DNA of 20,649 nucleotides from positions 1 through 20,649 of the forward strand of contig CAVIFU010000028.1 in assembly GCA_963642145.1 (NCBI GenBank), read 5' to 3'. Positions 15,455 through 20,649 of the stretch are shown piece by piece (the first letter of the stretch is position 1; each line of letters opens with the position of its first letter). Under the pieces are notes generated by a model. It searched no databases. It was not told where the DNA came from and saw only the letters and a program-made list of their open reading frames with translations. The DNA is from Stercoripulliclostridium_A sp963642145 (GTDB lineage: Bacteria > Bacillota > Clostridia > Christensenellales > DTU072). The position numbers and the translations under genes were made by a program.

Positions 15455-15884
15455 CGACATTTTGTCGGTTACTTTCTTCAAGGATTATCGGGACGGGCAG
15501 TACGGTCCCAACGTGATTGAAATGCGCTTTCACGGAGTAAACTGGCTCAGAACTACCGATGTCGACACGTATCGCCCCGTAGATTACGATCCCGAGTATG
15601 ACCCCATGCACACTTTTAATCCCAAAAGACCTATAAGCTCATACGTGTTGATAGACAGGGATACCTTTAACGATAGGTATGAGGAGTTCATGGTGGGAGA
15701 CGATATGGTATATTGTATCACTTGCCCCGAGGACAATGTCGTTTTTATAGATAATATCCTTATTTTTGCGTGCAACGAGATCGAAGTCGTGCGCGCCGAA
15801 TACGATCCGAATGTTTGGGATAGAGCCGATAAATTCTATGACGACTTTAACAAAAAATACAATAGAAATCCGGATTACGATTGA
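15384..15884 (+). CDS. Acidic partner protein, copy 1 (B1), immunity-like
   Basis: A 166-aa protein with 34 Asp/Glu against 19 Lys/Arg (hand count) and no membrane segment. It begins MLKKGYKFEYDVNDAYGYG and is tyrosine- and aspartate-rich. Predicted strands (ILSVTFF, NVIEMRFHGV, SYVLIDR, NVVFIDNILIFA) suggest a mixed alpha/beta cytoplasmic fold. No family was recognised. The 8-bp overlap with the basic gene, the opposite charge and the fixed pairing in both copies are what one expects of an immunity protein or antitoxin neutralising A. A GGAG inside the last A1 codons is the ribosome binding site. Other possibilities are a chaperone or a subunit of a basic/acidic complex. Confidence 0.8.
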   Translation: MLKKGYKFEYDVNDAYGYGARWEGDILSVTFFKDYRDGQYGPNVIEMRFHGVNWLRTTDVDTYRPVDYDPEYDPMHTFNPKRPISSYVLIDRDTFNDRYEEFMVGDDMVYCITCPEDNVVFIDNILIFACNEIEVVRAEYDPNVWDRADKFYDDFNKKYNRNPDYD

Positions 15885-15942
15885 GGCAAAGCGAGAAGAC
15901 AAAAGACAACTCAAAAATTATTAATTTTAATGAGGAAAACAC

Positions 15943-16413
15943 ATGGGTATTATTGACAGAATAATATTCGTAATCACGAAAAAACCGAAGCATTGTGTGG
16001 AAGTAAAAAATCCGCCAAAGACAGCAATAGAAAAGCTGTCCCGTCCGCAGGACGCAAGACAGATGCAGTACAATAGATGGAGTCATCGCTACAAGATATA
16101 CTCGGGATCGTATTTGCCGGAGAACGACAATCGCCTTATGAAAAAGGGGTGGGCGCTCGTCAAAAGTAAGCAAAACGGTAGCCGTGTAATACAACGCAAA
16201 AGTACCGGTCAAACGGTGGTAAGCGATTGGCACGGAGACCCACATCACTACCATTGGTATGATTATTGGGGCAAACCTTACGTAAATTCGAGGTTTGGAA
16301 AAGTGGTAGATAATGGTTTTCGCGGGAAAACCGTATTCTATAACAAATATGGCAAATTGACGCACCGCAAAGATCCCGCACACCACATACAAGGAGACAA
16401 AAAAGATGCTTAA
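15943..16413 (+). CDS. Small basic His-rich toxin-like protein, copy 2 (A2)
   Basis: A 156-aa tandem copy of A1. The first 37 residues differ at a few places (a two-residue deletion, then K4G, K8R, V10I, A12V, Y20C and G39D in A1 numbering), and the remaining 119 residues are identical. The GAGGAAAA ribosome binding site (15932-15939) differs from that of A1. The gene starts 58 bp after B1 with no terminator between, so both cassettes are probably on one transcript. All candidate histidines are kept. Because A1 and A2 have the same core, either partner protein might act on both. Confidence 0.8.
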   Translation: MGIIDRIIFVITKKPKHCVEVKNPPKTAIEKLSRPQDARQMQYNRWSHRYKIYSGSYLPENDNRLMKKGWALVKSKQNGSRVIQRKSTGQTVVSDWHGDPHHYHWYDYWGKPYVNSRFGKVVDNGFRGKTVFYNKYGKLTHRKDPAHHIQGDKKDA

Positions 16414-16476
16414 AAAAGGATATAAGTTTGAATATGATGTCAATGACGCCTATGGTTACGGCGCAAGATGGGAAGG
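16078..16476 (+). repeat. 399-bp perfect direct repeat, right copy
   Basis: Right member of the perfect repeat with 15056-15454. It lies inside a larger diverged tandem duplication of about 0.97 kb (14915-15884 and 15943-16906). Confidence 0.93.
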
Positions 16477-16906
16477 TGACATTTTATCTGTTACTTTCTT
16501 CAATGACTATCGGGAGGGAAAGCGCGGACCCAATGTGATTGAAATGCGCTTTCACGGAGTAACCTGGCTCAGAACTACCGATATCGACACGTATCGACCC
16601 GCAGATTACGATCCCGAGTATGATTTAATGTACACTTTTAATCCCAAAAGACCCATAAGCTCATATGTGTTGATAGATAGGGATACCTTTAACGATAAGT
16701 ACGAAAGTTTCATGGTTGGAAACGATATGGTATATTGCATTAGTTGTCCTGAGGACAATGTCGTTTTTATAGAAAACATTCTTATTTTTGCGTGTAACGA
16801 GATCGAAGTCGTGCGCGCCGAATACGATCCGAATGTTTGGGATAGAGCCTATAAATTCTATGATGACTTCAACAAAAAATACAATAGAAATCCGGATTGC
16901 GACTAA
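16406..16906 (+). CDS. Acidic partner protein, copy 2 (B2), immunity-like
   Basis: A 166-aa tandem copy of B1, identical at 150 of 166 positions. The first 32 residues are identical. Changes then cluster at 33-40 (KDYRDGQY becomes NDYREGKR) and scatter through 53-123, with two near the end (D149Y, Y165C). It keeps the 8-bp overlap with A2. Several changes alter charge (Q39K, Y40R, D106N, D149Y), so the two B proteins may differ in binding surface although the A partners do not. No further copy follows; the next 225 bp are non-coding. Confidence 0.8.
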   Translation: MLKKGYKFEYDVNDAYGYGARWEGDILSVTFFNDYREGKRGPNVIEMRFHGVTWLRTTDIDTYRPADYDPEYDLMYTFNPKRPISSYVLIDRDTFNDKYESFMVGNDMVYCISCPEDNVVFIENILIFACNEIEVVRAEYDPNVWDRAYKFYDDFNKKYNRNPDCD

Positions 16907-16988
16907 GGTAGTATAGCTAATTTCCGCAAGGCGTTTCGAGAGTTACCGTTAGAATTCAGTTTTGATTTTTTTCTAAGCTTATCACCGC

Positions 16989-17022
16989 GACGCGTATATT
17001 CTCCGACATCGGACTACGCGTC
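16989..17022. other. Nested hairpin in the gap before the RNase J gene
   Basis: Outer perfect 8-bp arms GACGCGTA (16989-16996) and TACGCGTC (17015-17022) enclose an inner TCCG-ACAT-CGGA hairpin (17002-17013). There is no T-run after it. A T-rich tract (about 16961-16974) precedes it on the plus strand. It could be an RNA structure, a protein-binding site or a weak terminator. The rest of 16907-17065 shows nothing else I can name. Confidence 0.5.
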
Positions 17023-17065
17023 TTATGTCGAGTTGTGGTTAATTTAAGTTTATTATACAGATATA

Positions 17066-17094
17066 TTGCGGAGCGAGAATAATGCGTGTATAAT
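17066..17094 (+). promoter_or_regulatory. Promoter of the RNase J gene
   Basis: TTGCGG (17066-17071), 17 bp, TATAAT (17089-17094). The predicted leader is about 30 nt and carries GGAG (17121-17124), 7 nt before the TTG start. Confidence 0.55.
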
Positions 17095-17131
17095 AATGAT
17101 GAGGGAAAAATAAATTTAACGGAGAATAATT

Positions 17132-18778
17132 TTGACGAAACGCAAAAAACAGCAACAATTAAAGCTAATGTTCCTTGGTGGCGTCGGCGAAATCGGCAAA
17201 AACATGACGGTTTTGGAATATGATGACACTATAATAGTTATAGACGCCGGCATGGCTTTCCCGGATAATGAAATAAACCCGGGCATAGATTACATCGTAC
17301 CCGATTACAGTTATCTCACGGAGAACAAAGACAAGGTCAAAGCGGTATTTTTGACGCACGGACACGAAGACCATTTGGGCGGTTTGCCGGTGTTTTTGCG
17401 AGATATTCCCGTGCCCGTATACGGATCGGAGATATCCATCGCGTTCTTGGAAAACAAGCTTCGCCGCAATAATTTCAAGGAGGCGGACGGCAGAGTCGTC
17501 GAGGACGGCACCGTAGTGGAAGTCGGCGCCTTCAAAGTGGAATTCGTGGCGGTAACGCACTCCATTGCGGGAGCGTACGCGCTCAGCATAGACACTCCCA
17601 AGGGCGTGATATTCTTTACCGGCGACTTCAAAATAGACCATACTCCGATAGACGGCAGACACATAGACCTTACGCGCATTGCTGAAATCGGCAAAAAAGG
17701 AGTGCTTTTGTTACTACAAGACAGCACCAACGTTGAACGCCCGGGATATACCATGAGCGAATCGGCTGTCGGCAAAAGTTTGGACAATTTATTCAATGAT
17801 AATCGCAATAATCGCATAATTATAGCCACATTTGCTTCAAACATCCATCGCGTACAACAAATAATCAACGTTGCCATCAAGTACGGCAGAAGGGTTGCTT
17901 TCAGCGGTAGAAGTATGGAAGCCATGGCGGAAATTGCGTCCAAGCTCCAAGCTCTTCACTACCCCGCGGATACCGTCGTCGAGCTTGCCAAAATCAACAA
18001 AATCCCGTATGACAAAGTATGTATCATAGCCACCGGTACACAAGGTGAACCGGACAGCGTGCTTACAAGGATGAGTAACGACGACTTCAAAAAGGTAACG
18101 ATAGGGGAAACCGATACCGTTATCCTGTCTGCTTCCCCCATACCCGGCAACGAGCGCAGCATTTACAAGGTAATCAACAATTTATGCAAGCACGGAGCCA
18201 ACGTCATTTACGAAAGACTCTACGAGATTCATACTTCCGGGCACGCATGTCAAGAGGAACTCAAAATGATGATTGCGCTTATACGCCCTAAGTACTTTAT
18301 ACCCGTCCACGGCGAGTATCGTCATCTCAAAAAGCATATTGACCTTGCCGAGAGTTTGGGTATCCCGAGAGCGAACATGTTGATACCCGAACTCGGCTTT
18401 TGCATCGACGTAAGCAAAAAGGGTTTGAAGAGGTTGGAAAACGTCAAGTCCGGCAGTATCATGCTTGTCGGAGAGACGGAGACGGGACCCGAATATGTTT
18501 TTGACAGGCGCAAAATCGCGTCCGAGGGTATAGTTATTCCGGTGCTGAACCTGTCGCAAGAAAACGGCGGAACCGTAGACATTTTGGCAAAGGGCACTGT
18601 TCTTTCCGATAAACTTACGGATGAGCTCAAAGACGCCATACAGTACAAAATTTCAGGCGGAGATTTTTCGGAACTCACGTCGGAAGAAATAGACAAACTC
18701 GTTCGAAAAACGTTAAGCAAAATATTCTACAACAGGATCAAGCGTTGTCCGCTAATTGTTCCCGTTGTCATCGCGTAG
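17132..18778 (+). CDS. rnj: Ribonuclease J
   Basis: Metallo-beta-lactamase/beta-CASP nuclease with 5'-exo- and endonuclease activity in mRNA decay and rRNA maturation. It is 548 aa, full family length. Zinc ligands are visible in HGHEDH (76-81), H143 in VTHSIAG and D165 in FFTGDFK, with H393 in PVHGEYRH. The beta-CASP region includes TFASNIHR (233-240), FSGRSM (257-262), ATGTQGEP (300-307) and HTSGHA (367-372). The C-terminal domain is present. TTG at 17132 is supported by the GGAG upstream, and the next in-frame ATG (codon 13) would cut into the conserved FLGGVGEIGKN. It could be J1 or J2; the intact metal site favours an active enzyme. The next gene starts 1 bp after its stop. Confidence 0.96.
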   Translation: MTKRKKQQQLKLMFLGGVGEIGKNMTVLEYDDTIIVIDAGMAFPDNEINPGIDYIVPDYSYLTENKDKVKAVFLTHGHEDHLGGLPVFLRDIPVPVYGSEISIAFLENKLRRNNFKEADGRVVEDGTVVEVGAFKVEFVAVTHSIAGAYALSIDTPKGVIFFTGDFKIDHTPIDGRHIDLTRIAEIGKKGVLLLLQDSTNVERPGYTMSESAVGKSLDNLFNDNRNNRIIIATFASNIHRVQQIINVAIKYGRRVAFSGRSMEAMAEIASKLQALHYPADTVVELAKINKIPYDKVCIIATGTQGEPDSVLTRMSNDDFKKVTIGETDTVILSASPIPGNERSIYKVINNLCKHGANVIYERLYEIHTSGHACQEELKMMIALIRPKYFIPVHGEYRHLKKHIDLAESLGIPRANMLIPELGFCIDVSKKGLKRLENVKSGSIMLVGETETGPEYVFDRRKIASEGIVIPVLNLSQENGGTVDILAKGTVLSDKLTDELKDAIQYKISGGDFSELTSEEIDKLVRKTLSKIFYNRIKRCPLIVPVVIA

Positions 18779-18779
18779 T

Positions 18780-19850
18780 ATGGGCAAAACTATAATCATC
18801 TTTACAAATGAATACGGTGTCGGCATGGCTACGGCACTCAAAGAGCAGATTCTGGCAAAACTTTCGGACTCTGCCGTCCTGATCATGGACGAAATGGAGC
18901 TTCGTTCGCGCGCCATAGGCGATTTTGCGGAGAAAGTATTCAACGTCAAGATGAATTTTGCCAAGAATCGTGAGGAGATTGCCGAGAAGATATATTCGCG
19001 TTTTGCCGACAACGTTTCTCGTTCGAGCGACGGCTTCCGCCCGAACGTGACGGCGTATCGCGCGATGTATCGGATAACGGAGAAATTCAAGCCCGATCTG
19101 ATAATCACAATAGGGTACGGTGCCGTCGATGAGGCGGTCGGCACGCGCGGCTTTACTTATGCCGGTTACAAGATAATATCGCTTGTCGACGACTACGTCT
19201 TAAATAAACGTCTCATAAATCCGTACGTTGACGCCTACATCGCTTGTACGGAAAACATCAAAAACGTCCTCATAGCCTACGGCATACAGGGCAGCAAGAT
19301 TTATCTTGCGGACATACCCGTCGAACGCAAATACCTTAGCGCGCGCAAATCGGAAATTTCGGACAGGGTGCATTTGGATAACGGCAACCCGACCGCGCTC
19401 TACATAGCCGACGGCGGCGAAGAGGAAATAAGAGGTACCATTGAAGCCCTTAGCGAGGCGCGCGGAATAAATACGCTTGTCTATGCCGGCGAAAACAGAG
19501 AGGCGTTCACCCTTTCGGTAGAGCGCAAACTGTACACGTTCAACGAGGGCACGAGTTTGCCTCTTCTCATGGCTAACGCCGACGCGCTGATAGTTACTCC
19601 GCAAGCGTACCTTACCGAAGTCGGATTACGGCTTGGCAAGACGGTGTTTTTGCTTAACACAATAGATGCCGTTTGTAAGCGAAACGCAACATATTTACGC
19701 CCGTATACGGTAGACGCCGAGTCGAAAGAAAAGCTTGCTCACGCGCTTAAAAACTACGTCGAGCACGGATTTGCACTCAAAAAGAAACCGCCCGTATCGG
19801 ATACCGATGCAGGCAGTTTGGCAATCAAAATTGCAGGATTTAATAATTAG
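18780..19850 (+). CDS. Divergent GT-B glycosyltransferase-like protein
   Basis: A 356-aa protein resembling the MurG/diacylglycerol glucosyltransferase group. The N-terminal domain has FTNEYGVGMATALKEQI (8-24) in place of the usual GxGH loop. PDLIITIGYGAVDE (105-118) and VDDYVLNKRLINPYVDAYIA (136-155) match the acceptor-domain region of UgtP/MGDG synthases. A C-terminal Rossmann-like half follows (PTALYIADGGEEE, NTLVYAGENRE, PLLMANADALIVTP, YLTEVGLRLGKTVFL). The GGxS and PGG-T-xxEA nucleotide-sugar motifs are degraded (DGGEEE; TPQAYLTEV), so donor binding may be altered or lost. The start is the ATG one base after the rnj TAG; an upstream ATG at 18756 inside rnj is less likely. It is probably cotranscribed with rnj. 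The 3' end overlaps the convergent membrane gene by 4 bp. Confidence 0.65.
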   Translation: MGKTIIIFTNEYGVGMATALKEQILAKLSDSAVLIMDEMELRSRAIGDFAEKVFNVKMNFAKNREEIAEKIYSRFADNVSRSSDGFRPNVTAYRAMYRITEKFKPDLIITIGYGAVDEAVGTRGFTYAGYKIISLVDDYVLNKRLINPYVDAYIACTENIKNVLIAYGIQGSKIYLADIPVERKYLSARKSEISDRVHLDNGNPTALYIADGGEEEIRGTIEALSEARGINTLVYAGENREAFTLSVERKLYTFNEGTSLPLLMANADALIVTPQAYLTEVGLRLGKTVFLLNTIDAVCKRNATYLRPYTVDAESKEKLAHALKNYVEHGFALKKKPPVSDTDAGSLAIKIAGFNN

Positions 19851-20464
19851 TCCTTCAATCTACCCGCTTCGAAATTCTTTACGACGCGGGATTTGTTTTT
19901 CTTTTGCACAAGCGTTATTATTAGTGCCATCACCGCATGCAGGGTAAACGCTATGCCGGTAGCGAGGGTCGTCCAGCCGAAATTGTATCCGAGGCTGATA
20001 GGCGAACCTATTTGCACCAACAAGTTTGATAGGAGCATGGCGTTGGCACTTATCAGCACGGAGTATTTTCCGTTGCGAGAAACGGCGTAAGAGAGTATGC
20101 CGAGGACCAAAGCGTACACCCAGTTGGTAGTGCCGAAGAACTCGTTGCCGGTGAGTAGCGACAGCCTTGTCGCGCCGTACAGAATACCGCCGAACACCAA
20201 ACTCATGGCAAAGGCGATCATTTCGGAAGAGAACTTGCCGCCGATAAACAACGCCACGAACATCACGACATAGAAAACAGCCGTTCCCACATTAAAGTTA
20301 AATTCCCCCAAATCTATCACGGGTATAAAGTTAAGCCCGATAACAAGCGCGATAAACACGAGCGCAACGATCCAATTAACCTTGAAGTCTTTTAGCACGG
20401 GTTTACCGAGCCCGACGACGACCATCAGCGCAAGTATTCCGAGAACAATAATAGAAATCAACAT
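19847..20464 (-). CDS. Polytopic membrane protein of unknown function
   Basis: A 205-aa, very hydrophobic protein with six or seven predicted membrane segments (about 2-20, 28-50, 59-76, 79-98, 114-129, 135-151 and 164-187). It has a basic C-terminal tail (QKKNKSRVVKNF). No catalytic or transporter signature was recognised. The FNFNVGTAVFYVV and LVFGGILYGATRL segments are only faintly reminiscent of uncharacterised DUF1614-type proteins, and I do not assign it. The ATG at 20464 has AAAGGAGA 6 nt upstream. The stop overlaps the convergent glycosyltransferase-like gene by 4 bp, without a terminator between them. Confidence 0.75.
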   Translation of the reverse strand: MLISIIVLGILALMVVVGLGKPVLKDFKVNWIVALVFIALVIGLNFIPVIDLGEFNFNVGTAVFYVVMFVALFIGGKFSSEMIAFAMSLVFGGILYGATRLSLLTGNEFFGTTNWVYALVLGILSYAVSRNGKYSVLISANAMLLSNLLVQIGSPISLGYNFGWTTLATGIAFTLHAVMALIITLVQKKNKSRVVKNFEAGRLKD

Positions 20465-20476
20465 AAAACTTCTCCT

Positions 20477-20539
20477 TTACCTAAGTTTGTCCCAATCCCC
20501 GAGAAGTATACGCATGACCTTTAGAGCAGAAATATACAT
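20477..20539 (-). other. Possible 20-codon upstream ORF
   Basis: ATG inside the right hairpin repeat to a TAA that overlaps the ribosome binding site of the membrane protein gene. The peptide ends RILLGDWDKLR. It has no ribosome binding site of its own. It could be a leader peptide coupled to the next gene, a fossil C-terminus, or chance. Confidence 0.2.
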
Positions 20540-20561
20540 CGCCAACGGCGATGCATATCAC
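20533..20561 (-). repeat. Modular hairpin repeat, right copy (one stem-loop)
   Basis: On the minus strand GTGATATGCATCGCC, loop GTT, GGCGATG, then TATAT. The stem is 7 bp (CATCGCC 20537-20543 with GGCGATG 20547-20553). The 10-mer GTGATATGCA (20561-20552) is identical to the left copy at 883-874. Confidence 0.6.
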
Positions 20562-20584
20562 CGCGCATATTTAACTATACGCGG
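20561..20584. other. Second hairpin beside the repeat
   Basis: CCGCG (20561-20565) pairs with CGCGG (20580-20584), with a further ATA/TAT pairing inside. It lies just downstream of the incoming partial gene. No T-run follows, so a terminator role is doubtful. Confidence 0.35.
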
Positions 20585-20586
20585 CT

Positions 20587-20649
20587 TTATATAAGTTTCC
20601 GGTCGGCAAGAGCGCGACTTAACGTCATCTCATCTGCGTACTCTATTTC
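20587..20649 (-). CDS. C-terminal end of a gene entering from the right
   Basis: The last 20 codons of a minus-strand frame that is open to the window edge and ends at TAA (20589-20587). The peptide is EIEYADEMTLSRALADRKLI. The other two minus frames contain stops. The hairpin elements directly after the stop fit a gene end, as at dnaE. It is too short to name. Confidence 0.4.
   Translation of the reverse strand, partial: EIEYADEMTLSRALADRKLI

Noticed and set aside
15910..15920. CTCAAAAATT shared between the promoter gap (14773) and the inter-cassette gap
   Set aside because: A ten-base AT-rich match with no conserved partner arm; likely chance.
14915..16906. CRISPR-like or IS-like interpretation of the tandem repeat
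   Set aside because: The repeat unit is about 1 kb, coding, and has no terminal inverted repeats, transposase or spacer pattern.
16907..16980. Terminator after B2 at the T-rich tract
   Set aside because: No convincing GC-rich stem precedes the T-run, so it was not called.

Overview
The window looks like a chromosomal segment of a Bacillota (Firmicutes), most likely a clostridial lineage. I infer this from WhiA, RNase J, a DnaE-type Pol III alpha, a SerC-SerA pair with the clostridial short SerA form, consensus AGGAGG-like ribosome binding sites and sigma-A-like promoters. Housekeeping genes have moderate GC. The stretch 13.8-17.1 kb is visibly AT-richer and reads as an accessory insert. No tRNA, rRNA, CRISPR array, transposase or phage structural gene was seen.

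Layout. (1) 1-0.9 kb: the 3' part of a secreted beta-helix-like surface protein, its terminator, a CA-rich tract and a modular hairpin repeat. (2) 0.88-9.9 kb, minus strand: seven closely packed genes reading lipoprotein SBP - ABC ATPase - ABC permease - YkvI-like membrane protein - murB - whiA - dnaE. Gaps are 33 bp or less, and two junctions overlap. (3) 10.0-11.5 kb, plus strand: a surface protein with an N-terminal signal/anchor and a C-terminal membrane anchor, closed by a 15-bp-stem terminator. (4) 11.5-13.8 kb, minus strand: serC-serA, the serine branch from 3-phosphoglycerate, with its own promoter. (5) 13.8-16.9 kb: a divergent locus. A putative WYL-type regulator on the minus strand faces two tandem copies of a two-gene cassette on the plus strand. 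(6) 17.1-19.85 kb, plus strand: RNase J followed by a divergent GT-B glycosyltransferase-like gene. (7) 19.85-20.65 kb, minus strand: a polytopic membrane protein, a second copy of the modular hairpin repeat, and the last 20 codons of a gene entering from the right.

The most interesting locus is region 5. Each cassette pairs a strongly basic, His-rich small protein (A) with a strongly acidic partner (B), and their reading frames overlap by 8 nt. A resembles the C-terminal toxin module of polymorphic toxins (GW...TG...HYHW...YGKL...HHI pattern) but carries no delivery domain. B has the position and charge of an immunity protein. The whole cassette is duplicated. A 399-bp block over the toxin-like core and the A/B junction is perfectly identical between copies, while the rest of B differs at about one base in ten. 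The divergent regulator appears to be transcribed from a near-consensus promoter whose predicted start falls on its own ATG, which suggests a leaderless mRNA. Toxin/immunity function and regulation are inferences; the duplication, the identity block, the overlaps and the promoter geometry can be read directly from the sequence.
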